A DNA stretch of 34,348 nt from an uncultured Eubacteriales bacterium (GTDB lineage Bacteria; Bacillota; Clostridia; Lachnospirales; Lachnospiraceae): positions 1 to 34,348 of the forward strand of contig OMVU01000069.1 of assembly GCA_900314565.1 (NCBI GenBank), read 5' to 3'. The notes under the pieces were generated by a model. That model did no database searches. It had not been told where the DNA came from and was given only the letters and a program-made list of their open reading frames with translations. The translations under genes were made by a program, and so were the position numbers. This document shows positions 8,285-14,956 of the stretch, piece by piece; positions within the stretch are counted from its first letter, which is position 1, and each line of letters opens with the position of its first letter.

Positions 8285-8710
8285 ATGGATTCTGTTATTA
8301 TTATTCCGACAAATAACCCGGGAAGAGAGCTTGTAAGCTATGTAGAAGAACTGATCAGCGCATGCGTTCCCCATGTCATTATCGTCAATGACGGAAGTGA
8401 CGCGGATTATAGTCAGATCTTCGAAGAACTCTCAATGCTGCCGGGCGTAACACTTCTTGCGCAGGCAGAAAAAGACCGCGAGAGCGCGATGGCACTGGCC
8501 ATCGATTATTATGAGGCACATCTGCTCCCACTCGGTGTTTCGGGTGTTCGGACGGTGCTCTTTGAAAATGAAGAGCAGGCCGAGCGTGTGCTCCATGCAG
8601 CGGAGGAACACAGCACGTTCAGAAAGACCGCTGAGAAAACGAACCCTGCAAAGAGAATGATGGAGAGGATCCTGCTCGCGATCCGGCCGGTCCGGATCGC
8701 CCCCTCATAA
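8285..8710 (+). CDS. Short GT2-like protein, probably truncated or degenerate glycosyltransferase
   Basis: A 141-residue protein. Its N-terminus follows the first Rossmann strands of family 2 glycosyltransferases: VIIIPTNNPGREL, then VIIVNDGSDADY (the nucleotide-sugar-binding NDGS). After residue 60 the usual GKG..AL..G motif is replaced by KDRESAMALAIDYY. The DXD metal site and the whole acceptor half are absent. A strong site (AAAGGAGG, 8271-8278) sits 6 bp before the ATG, so it is probably translated. A long terminator hairpin begins about 20 bp after the stop, leaving no room for a frameshifted remainder. It may be a remnant, or a stand-alone nucleotide-sugar-binding or regulatory domain. 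Catalytic activity is doubtful. Confidence 0.65.
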   Translation: MDSVIIIPTNNPGRELVSYVEELISACVPHVIIVNDGSDADYSQIFEELSMLPGVTLLAQAEKDRESAMALAIDYYEAHLLPLGVSGVRTVLFENEEQAERVLHAAEEHSTFRKTAEKTNPAKRMMERILLAIRPVRIAPS

Positions 8711-8730
8711 GAGAAGATCAGGGATCCGAT

Positions 8731-8832
8731 AAAAGGCTGCCGCACGAAGGAAAGGCTGCGCTGCCTGCGGACGACATTTGCAACCAATGCCGTTCGCAGG
8801 GGCGGACCGAATTCCCGGTGCGGCAGCCTTTT
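8731..8832. terminator. Long hairpin terminator with imperfect inner stem
   Basis: Outer arms AAAAGGCTGCCGCAC (8731-8745) and GTGCGGCAGCCTTTT (8818-8832) are perfectly complementary over 15 bp and end in T-runs on both strands. The 70-bp interior holds a second imperfect stem (CTGCG..ACG.CATT against AATGCCGTTCGCAG). It suits bidirectional termination. Confidence 0.8.
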
Positions 8833-8842
8833 CTATATGTTT

Positions 8843-8919
8843 CCGCGCACAGCTGCGCGATGGGGAAGGTGCTTTGCACCTCGCGCGGCGCGGCAAAGAC
8901 GCCGAGGCGTTCCTGAAAT
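8843..8919. repeat. Diverged partial copy of the 89-bp hairpin module
   Basis: It matches the right part of the module at 29130-29176: the hairpin AGGTGCTTTGCACCT, then CGCGCGGCGCGGCAA, then AGACGCCGAGGCGTTCCT. The AAGAACGCC/GGCGTTCTT stem has decayed. No core palindrome is attached. It lies in the 8711-9055 spacer between the terminator and the XRE-HD gene. Confidence 0.65.
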
Positions 8920-8988
8920 TGGATCGGGAGCATCTGAATCCGTACTGGTAATTTGTCCCTGAACAGTCTAAGATAAAGATAGCACAAG

Positions 8989-9006
8989 ACACGTATGTTT
9001 ACGTGT
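8989..9006. promoter_or_regulatory. Perfect 18-bp palindrome upstream of XRE-HD gene, possible operator
   Basis: ACACGTA-TGTT-TACGTGT lies 50 bp before the start codon of a gene whose product has an XRE DNA-binding domain. Autoregulation through this site is inferred from position and symmetry only. No convincing -35/-10 pair was identified beside it. Confidence 0.4.
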
Positions 9007-9055
9007 TTTGCTCCTGTGACCTTTTTGAACGAACACTGAAGAGAGGGTTGTGAAC

Positions 9056-9904
9056 ATGCAGATAAATATGGGTGACCGCATTGTGAATCGTAGGAAGCAG
9101 CTCGATATGACACGGGCCATGCTTTCAGAAGTCCTCAATACACCGGAGGAGACGATCCGTTCCTGGGAAATGAATGAGACCCTTCCCGAGACGGAAATGC
9201 TTCCCAGGATATCCATTGCACTCAATACAAGCGTCAGCTACCTGATGGGAGAGAGCGCTCCGCGGGAGGTCCGCTGGAAGCTCAAGGAGCGTCTGTTCTC
9301 GGAGGACGCGATGTTCACATTTATCCTGAATGCCTGCACGCGGCTGGGGATGGATCAGGCGGTCAGATCCCTTGATTTTATGCAGAAGAGCCACAGCGGC
9401 CAGTACCGCAAAGGTACGCAGCATGTCCCCTATATCAATCACCCCCTTCTGATGGCCTGTCAGGCCTTTGCGCTTCATATCGCGACCGACGACCTGATTT
9501 CCGTGATCCTCCTGCACGATGTCGTGGAGGACTGCGGGGTCACTACGGAAGAGCTTCCGGTCAATGAGGAAACGCGCGAGGCGGTGGAGCTTCTCACTTT
9601 TAAAATGATCCCGGGATTTACCCGGAAAGAATCCAAAAAGATCTATTTTGACAGGATCGCCGGGAACCGTACGGCGACGATCGTCAAAGTGCTTGACCGC
9701 TGCAATAATATCTCCGGAATGGCGACATGTTTTTCAGCCCAGCGGATGGCGGCATATATCGACGAGACAGAGACCTATGTCATGCCGCTCCTTGACAAGC
9801 TGAAGTATACCTATACCGAGTACAATGACGTGTCGTTCCTGCTGAAATATCACATGAAGAGTGTCCTCGAGACGATCAAGTTCCTTCTTTCGGAGGATAA
9901 GTGA
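9056..9904 (+). CDS. XRE-family HTH fused to SpoT/MESH1-like HD hydrolase domain
   Basis: A 282-residue protein. Residues about 3-65 form a Cro/C1-type helix-turn-helix (GDRIVNRRKQLDMTRAMLSE). Residues about 75-280 resemble the HD hydrolase domain of RelA/SpoT proteins and small alarmone hydrolases: YINHP (His129), LLHDVVED (His154, Asp155, Glu158, Asp159) and KVLDRCNN (Asp214). These are the metal and catalytic positions of that fold. There is no synthetase, TGS or ACT domain. Family knowledge points to (p)ppGpp or related nucleotide hydrolysis. The fused HTH suggests a DNA-binding sensor or a self-regulated enzyme. ATG 9056 has GAGAGGG 8 bp upstream, whereas the GTG at 9050 lies too close to it. 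The gene stands alone, ahead of a TetR gene. Confidence 0.78.
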   Translation: MQINMGDRIVNRRKQLDMTRAMLSEVLNTPEETIRSWEMNETLPETEMLPRISIALNTSVSYLMGESAPREVRWKLKERLFSEDAMFTFILNACTRLGMDQAVRSLDFMQKSHSGQYRKGTQHVPYINHPLLMACQAFALHIATDDLISVILLHDVVEDCGVTTEELPVNEETREAVELLTFKMIPGFTRKESKKIYFDRIAGNRTATIVKVLDRCNNISGMATCFSAQRMAAYIDETETYVMPLLDKLKYTYTEYNDVSFLLKYHMKSVLETIKFLLSEDK

Positions 9905-10011
9905 GGAACAGCAGTGACGTCTGTGCATGTATGTCCTGTGCTTCGGGAACGCCGGGATGTTCATGATTGATGTGCAGAATGAAATGCTAGAAAGGACCCT
10001 GAATTCGTACT

Positions 10012-10593
10012 ATGAATGAGACATCCAGAGATATCCGCTATCGACAGACAGAGGAGGATCTGCGTGATGCCTTTGAACTTCTGTGCCTGAAAAAGGATCC
10101 GCAGAAGATCACCGTCGCCGAGATGGCGGAGCGGACAGGCGTGACGCGGAGCACCTTTTATAATCATTATACCGATATGCCGACGCTTATCATGAAGATC
10201 GAGGATGATATTCTGGATGAGATCTTCAGCATGCTGGATGGGTGCAGGGCAGAAGGAACGGACAGCAGAAAGCTGGTCCGCAGCTTTTTTTCCGCGCTCT
10301 GCCGTTATATCAGAAAGAGCGGTTATCTGATCCGAACGCTCAGCCGGCTGTCCTCGGTACGGTTCATAGAAAAGGCGCTTCTGAGGTTTCGGGAATATGT
10401 TCTCCTCGATATGAGCCGGATGGAGGGCTCCCCGGCAAGACAGCAGCACGGTGCGTACATGATGGCCGGATCCATCGGAGGCGTGGTGGGTATTCTTCAC
10501 AAGTGGACGCTGGAGAACTGTGAAGATTCCCCTGAGTCTGTAGCCAGACTTCTCACGGACGTCTGGATCGGAAGTTTTTCATCATTTTCCTGA
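10012..10593 (+). CDS. TetR/AcrR family transcriptional regulator
   Basis: A 193-residue protein. An N-terminal HTH spans about residues 10-60: ITVAEMAERTGVTRSTFYNHYTD is the standard TetR recognition region (TV..IA...GVS..TFY.HF). The remaining all-helical part is a ligand or dimerisation domain I could not classify. The ribosome site is poor: AAAGGA lies about 16 bp before the ATG, but an in-frame TGA at 10000-10002 excludes an earlier start. Targets are unknown. The neighbouring histidine kinase operon downstream is one candidate. Confidence 0.88.
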   Translation: MNETSRDIRYRQTEEDLRDAFELLCLKKDPQKITVAEMAERTGVTRSTFYNHYTDMPTLIMKIEDDILDEIFSMLDGCRAEGTDSRKLVRSFFSALCRYIRKSGYLIRTLSRLSSVRFIEKALLRFREYVLLDMSRMEGSPARQQHGAYMMAGSIGGVVGILHKWTLENCEDSPESVARLLTDVWIGSFSSFS

Positions 10594-10607
10594 AGGGGCT
10601 CCGCAAA

Positions 10608-10686
10608 CAGGCAATTGCGAAAGCCTGTGCAGATTGTTTGAATGGTTCACACAATTCCTTTTCGCACAGAGTTTCGCAAGAGCCTG
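10608..10686. repeat. 79-bp palindrome, second repeat family, copy A
   Basis: Symmetric blocks run CAGGC, TTGCGAAA (10615-10622), CTGTGC (10625-10630), ATTGTTTGAA (10633-10642), then TTCACACAAT (10646-10655), GCACAG (10664-10669), TTTCGCAA (10672-10679) and GCCTG. The same sequence recurs at 14604-14665 in the opposite orientation, and as a half copy at 14770-14819. It sits between the TetR stop and the histidine kinase start. Confidence 0.8.
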
Positions 10687-10717
10687 GATTTCCGCAAAAA
10701 CTGAAAGGATTTATATT

Positions 10718-12070
10718 ATGAATCAGATCAATGTGGCGGTCTCAGGCTTCGCCCTGCTCACTATGCTGATCGTTCTGGCCTATATTACACTTGAAAAGGG
10801 TGCGCGGAAGAGAGTATCCGTTTATTTCAGACTGACCGTGAGTGCGGATATCCTGATGCTCACAACGGCGATCATCATGTGGATCCTGATCGATTCCGGA
10901 TATCCCGCCGTTGACGAAGACTATCTGTTCCTGCTTCGCATTCTTGAGAGCCTCACGTATATATTCTATTATTCGGTCCTCTGCTTCTATGTTTTTTATA
11001 TCTTCGAAGTCTGCTCGGAATACCGTCCGGTCCCTCCTGATCTCTATTATATCATTGTGGCCGTATGTCTCATTGAAGCGGTGGCATGGACGGTATCCAG
11101 TTTCAACGGAGCGATTATTACAGTGAGTCAGGAGGGAGTGAAGCCGGGTCCGTACTATCTGATCGGTCAGCTGGGCGGATACGTCGTCGCGGGGGCGATT
11201 ATCAGCATAATCCTGTACAGCAGCAGGGCGATGGGGCTTTCAAGTACGGCAGCCATGATCTCCTTTGTCGCTGCTCCTGTTCTCGCCGTCTGGATCCGTG
11301 GAAAGATCAGCATTTCTATTGAGCTCATGCCCCCGGCGCTGAGTCTCTCGCTGCTCATCACATCGAATTTCATTTACATGAGGGAAGTCCGGAAGGCCTA
11401 TGAACGCGAGAAGAAAATGTCGGATGAGCGGGTCATGCTCATGATGAGCCAGATGCGGCCGCACTTTCTCTACAACGTGCTCAATTCGATCTATTATCTG
11501 TGCGAGAAGGATCCGGAGACAGCGCAGAAGGCGGTCGGAGACTTTGCCGAGTATCTGCGGACGAATCTTGACAGCGTGGAGAAGGGCCGGGAAGTCGATT
11601 TTTCGGAAGAGCTCAGTCATATTAAGCGGTATCTGAGCCTTGAAAAGATGCGTTTTGAGGAAGAGCTGCAGGTAGAGTATGATATTCGTGCTGTCGATTT
11701 CCGGATTCCCGTGCTTACGCTGCAGCCGATCGTGGAAAATGCGGTGAAGCATGGGATCAACAAAAAAGAGGGCGGCGGAACAGTACGTATCTCCTCGGCC
11801 GAAAAAAGAAATTCCTTTGTAGTTCAGATCGAGGATGACGGCGTAGGATTTGATATGAGCAGGGTCTCCGATCCGAAAAAAGGTGAGAAGGATGACCGTG
11901 CGCATATCGGCATTCAGAGTGTTGAGGAACGGCTCAGGACGATCAGTCATGCGAAACTGTTGATACAGAGCCGTGAGGGGATCGGGACGATCGTGACGAT
12001 CACGGTCCCTAAGAGCGCTATGAAAGATGTTGAGGAGACGAATGGAGCTGTTGGCACGAAGAATCACTGA
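10718..12070 (+). CDS. LytS/YehU-type membrane sensor histidine kinase
   Basis: A 450-residue protein. About seven hydrophobic segments fill residues 5-220. A short coiled linker (EVRKAYEREKKMSDER) follows, then the His_kinase domain with the phospho-acceptor motif QMRPHFLYNVLNSI (His249). The HATPase_c domain carries an N box (PIVENAVKHGI) and G boxes (DDGVGFDM, HIGIQSVEERL). Family members sense membrane or extracellular cues and phosphorylate LytTR-type regulators. No response regulator lies next to it; the closest in the window is at 19021. The start is ATG 10718 with GAAAGGA at 10703-10709. The end overlaps the LRR gene, suggesting co-translation. Confidence 0.9.
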   Translation: MNQINVAVSGFALLTMLIVLAYITLEKGARKRVSVYFRLTVSADILMLTTAIIMWILIDSGYPAVDEDYLFLLRILESLTYIFYYSVLCFYVFYIFEVCSEYRPVPPDLYYIIVAVCLIEAVAWTVSSFNGAIITVSQEGVKPGPYYLIGQLGGYVVAGAIISIILYSSRAMGLSSTAAMISFVAAPVLAVWIRGKISISIELMPPALSLSLLITSNFIYMREVRKAYEREKKMSDERVMLMMSQMRPHFLYNVLNSIYYLCEKDPETAQKAVGDFAEYLRTNLDSVEKGREVDFSEELSHIKRYLSLEKMRFEEELQVEYDIRAVDFRIPVLTLQPIVENAVKHGINKKEGGGTVRISSAEKRNSFVVQIEDDGVGFDMSRVSDPKKGEKDDRAHIGIQSVEERLRTISHAKLLIQSREGIGTIVTITVPKSAMKDVEETNGAVGTKNH

Positions 12071-12950
12071 GAGAAACGGTGATTATGCGGAAATAACAGG
12101 CGGAAGAGATATCGGAAGGATCCTTCGAATACCGGATGAAATCGAAGGCCTTCCGGTCTGCTCTGTCGCAGGGCACGCGTTCGAGAGGAATCAGATGATC
12201 GAGGAAGTTATTCTTCCGGACAGTCTGCTGCAGGTGGGCGGGTTTGCGTTTTACGGATGCGGGAAGCTCAGAAAGATCAGCCTGAGCGATCATACGGAGG
12301 GCTGGGGAAACGGAGTCCTGCGTCTGTGTGATTCGCTCTCTCATGTAGAGTTCCGTGTGCTCAGAGAAAGATACGGAATCCTCCGGGATCTGCTCGCAGG
12401 CACTGACTGCAGGCTGTATGTGAAGATCGTCAGGGATACCGAAGAGACAGAGCTGTATTTTCCGGCCTATGTGCGCGGCTTTGACGAGGATACGTTCGCG
12501 CGGGCCATCCACTCGTGGATCGAGGGGGCGGGCTACGCATACAGGGAGGCCGTCGAGCGGAAGGGCGTGAACATGAGGACCTACGATTCGCTGTTTGCCC
12601 GGGCGCGCAGCGCGGGCACGGAGAGCAGCGCACGGGTCGCGCTCTCGAGGCTCATGTATCCTGAGGCGCTCCGCATGGAAATGAAGACAGAATACGAGCG
12701 CTGGCTCAGAGAGAATTCGGAAGATGTCCTCCGTCTGCTCCTTGGCGAGCGTTCCATGGAAGCCCGGGAACGGGTGTTTTTTCTTGCCGGGAACGGTCTT
12801 CTGACTCCCGAGGCAGCGGATGCAGGAGCGCTGATCGCCTCGGGGATGCGGGATGGAGAGCTGACAGCGCTTCTTATGTCCTGCGGGACGATGGGCAGGG
12901 CGGTCGGTGAGGAGCCGGACAGTGATCTGTTCGACCTCGGGGATCTGTGA
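12042..12950 (+). CDS. Leucine-rich-repeat (BspA-like) protein with helical C-terminal domain
   Basis: A 302-residue protein. Residues about 28-105 show LRR_5/BspA-type repeats (IPDEIEGLPVCSVAGHAF, VILPDSLLQVGGFAFYGC). Residues about 120-290 are mostly helical, with Glu/Arg/Ala-rich repeats that I do not recognise. There is no signal peptide, so it is probably cytoplasmic, unlike most BspA-type surface proteins. ATG 12042 follows GAGGAG (12032-12037) at a short spacing; ATG 12027 in the same frame is possible. It overlaps the histidine kinase gene by 29 bp and precedes the VWA gene. A scaffold or adaptor role in the VWA/MoxR system is inferred from context only. Confidence 0.72.
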   Translation: MELLARRITERNGDYAEITGGRDIGRILRIPDEIEGLPVCSVAGHAFERNQMIEEVILPDSLLQVGGFAFYGCGKLRKISLSDHTEGWGNGVLRLCDSLSHVEFRVLRERYGILRDLLAGTDCRLYVKIVRDTEETELYFPAYVRGFDEDTFARAIHSWIEGAGYAYREAVERKGVNMRTYDSLFARARSAGTESSARVALSRLMYPEALRMEMKTEYERWLRENSEDVLRLLLGERSMEARERVFFLAGNGLLTPEAADAGALIASGMRDGELTALLMSCGTMGRAVGEEPDSDLFDLGDL

Positions 12951-13130
12951 GGAGAGCGGGCTTACTTACAAAAACTCCGCATCCAGATTTCTGAGGCTCC
13001 CGGAATAGATATTTCCGCATCGGGACGCTCCCGCTCGCTCGCACCGGCAATGGTACTGAACAGGAACCTTTTGTAAGGCGGACATTCGCAGTCCGCTTCG
13101 CTATCTGCAATGCAGTTACAGGAAAGTAAG

Positions 13131-14486
13131 ATGAAAGCCACCGATGCACTCAGGGAGGCAGGGGAAAAAATCATAAATGAGATGCGGACAGAACTCTACC
13201 TGTCGCTCCCTTTCATGGGTCCTGCCATGGATGCTCTCCCCTGTATCCCGGACCGAACGACGCTGACGCTTGGAACGGATGCGGAGTATCTGCGCTATAA
13301 TCCGCGTTTTCTCATTGATACGTATCTTACAGATCCGGACAGTCTTCCCCGGGTCTATATGCATGTTCTCCTGCACTGTCTGTTCCGCCATATGTACGGG
13401 ATGCCGAAGGGCGGAGATATTATTTTGTGGAACCTGTCCTGCGACATAGCGGTGGAATCGGTCATGGATTCGATCGGGAACGCGCCGGCTGTGACCCGGG
13501 TCGTGCCGGATTATCGCAGGGGAGTCTATGACATGCTGGGCCGAGCCATGAAGACTTTCACGGCTGAGCGGATCTACCGTTATTTTTCGGAGAACAGGCC
13601 GGACGGCGAGGAGGAGGCGAAGCTCCGGGCGGCGTTTCTTTCGGATGATCACAGCTTCTGGGAGGAGATGAGAGAGCAGGAGGAAAAGAAGGGCAGCGGA
13701 GATTCGGACGGAGAAAAGACCGAATCGTCCGCGGAAGAGCTGGAGAAAGCCCTGCGCGAGGCCTGGAAGGAGCGCGCGGAACGCCTGCAGGATGAGCTTC
13801 TCACATTCGGATCGGAGCGCGGTGAGGGCACGGGAGAATTTGCCCGGGTACTGGCTGTGCAGAACAGAAAGCGGGTGAGCTACCGCGACTTTCTCCGGCG
13901 CTATGCCGTGGTGCGGGAGGAGGCGAGAGTCGACCCGGATTCCTTTGACTACGGATTCTACAACTATGGGATGGAGCTGTACGGGAATCTGCCGCTCATC
14001 GAGGAAAATGAATACCGCGAATCCAGGAAGATCGAAGAGCTGGTGATTGCGATTGACACTTCCGCGTCGTGTCAGGCGGAGCTGGTCGCGCAGTTCCTCA
14101 GCGAGACGGCGGCTGTTCTGCAGAGCCAGGAAACCTTTTTCCACAAGATCGACCTTCGCATCATAGAGTGCGATGATCAGGTCAGGAAAGATATAAAAAT
14201 AAAGTCTCCGGAAGACATAAAGGCCTTTCTGGATGCCTTCGAGGTCCGCGGAGGATACGGGACGGATTTCCGCCCGGTCTTTGCGTACGTGGATCAGCTT
14301 CAGAACGCAGGGGAGCTCAGGAACCTTCGCGGGCTTCTCTATTATACGGACGGGTTCGGCATTTATCCGACGCATCCGACGCCCTATGAGACCGTGTTCG
14401 TCTATCGGAAGGACAATGCGTTCGAGGACCGGCTGGCTCCCGGCTGGGCTGTCCGGCTGTTTCTTGATGACTCGGACCAGATATGA
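13131..14486 (+). CDS. DUF2201-type protein: metallopeptidase-like N-domain plus VWA-like C-domain
   Basis: A 451-residue protein. The N-terminal region matches the putative metallopeptidase part of DUF2201, with HVLLHCLFRH (His78, His82, His87). The Glu of a classic HExxH is absent, so peptidase activity is uncertain. A charged Glu/Lys/Ser linker (about 175-225) follows. The C-terminal VWA-like domain holds the MIDAS-type motif DTSAS (Asp309, Ser311, Ser313). VWA proteins of this group pair with MoxR ATPases, which lie next here (14957). ATG 13131 has AGGAAAG just upstream; ATG 13110 is an alternative. The 12951-13130 gap contains small hairpins (GCGGAC/GTCCGC at 13078-13096) and no gene. 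Confidence 0.85.
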   Translation: MKATDALREAGEKIINEMRTELYLSLPFMGPAMDALPCIPDRTTLTLGTDAEYLRYNPRFLIDTYLTDPDSLPRVYMHVLLHCLFRHMYGMPKGGDIILWNLSCDIAVESVMDSIGNAPAVTRVVPDYRRGVYDMLGRAMKTFTAERIYRYFSENRPDGEEEAKLRAAFLSDDHSFWEEMREQEEKKGSGDSDGEKTESSAEELEKALREAWKERAERLQDELLTFGSERGEGTGEFARVLAVQNRKRVSYRDFLRRYAVVREEARVDPDSFDYGFYNYGMELYGNLPLIEENEYRESRKIEELVIAIDTSASCQAELVAQFLSETAAVLQSQETFFHKIDLRIIECDDQVRKDIKIKSPEDIKAFLDAFEVRGGYGTDFRPVFAYVDQLQNAGELRNLRGLLYYTDGFGIYPTHPTPYETVFVYRKDNAFEDRLAPGWAVRLFLDDSDQI

Positions 14487-14603
14487 GCGTCATAAGAAAT
14501 ATGAGCTGTGGCAGTACGCTGCAGAAAATTGCGAAGTGCTGCCTGTAACGGAATTACCTGCAAAATTCCTGTAAGGACAGCTTTTTGCAGGAAACTGAGT
14601 ATG

Positions 14604-14819
14604 CAGGCGCTTGCGAAACTCTGTGCGTAATGGAATTGTTTGAACAATTCAAACAATCTGCACAAGCCCTGGAACTTCTTCATGAACGAAAGATGTGGAA
14701 TGAGCAAAAACCGTGCTGTCTGAGCGCAGCGAGTTCACGATTTTTGCGAATGCCTTTCCACATCTTGAGTTTGAATGTTCATACAATTCTCATGAAGCAC
14801 AGATTTTCGCAAAAGCCTG
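14604..14819. repeat. 216-bp nested inverted repeat, second repeat family, copies B and C
   Basis: The outer arms are 14604-14653 and 14770-14819, 50 bp each and roughly 80% complementary. Both are related to the palindrome at 10608-10686. An inner imperfect stem pairs 14690-14715 (AAGATGTGGAA..., ...AAAAACCGTG) with 14736-14766 (CACGATTTTTGCG..., ...CCACATCTT). Copy B is itself palindromic through TTGTTTGAACAATTCAAACAA. No open reading frame with a ribosome site lies inside. It fills much of the 14487-14956 spacer between the VWA and MoxR genes and resembles a MITE or a compound hairpin. Confidence 0.8.
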
Positions 14820-14940
14820 CAACTGAGTAATTGCCTGTAACTGAGTAATTGCCTGTAACTGAGTAATTGCCTGCAACTGAGTAATTACCTGTAACTGAGG
14901 AATTGCCTGCAACTGAATAATTGCCTGTAACTGAGTATTT
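14815..14940. repeat. Seven tandem 18-bp repeats upstream of the MoxR gene
   Basis: Seven contiguous units have the consensus GCCTGYAACTGAGTAATT, starting at 14815, 14833, 14851, 14869, 14887, 14905 and 14923. Changes are few (A/G at position 1, GAGG and GAAT variants). The first unit overlaps the end of the big inverted repeat (AAGCCTG), which suggests growth by slippage from its edge. The array ends 16 bp before the MoxR start codon, immediately before its ribosome site. Confidence 0.93.
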
Positions 14941-14956
14941 CATGAAAGGAACTGAC

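Noticed and set aside
8711-8731. Frameshifted remainder of the GT2-like gene
   Set aside because: The terminator hairpin starts about 20 bp after the stop, and no glycosyltransferase motifs occur in the other frames.
9942-9968. Another fragment of the 89-bp module (GGAACGCCGGGATGTTC)
   Set aside because: It is too short and too diverged to separate from chance.
14815-14940. CRISPR array
   Set aside because: Units are 18 bp and contiguous, with no spacers, and there are no cas genes in the window.
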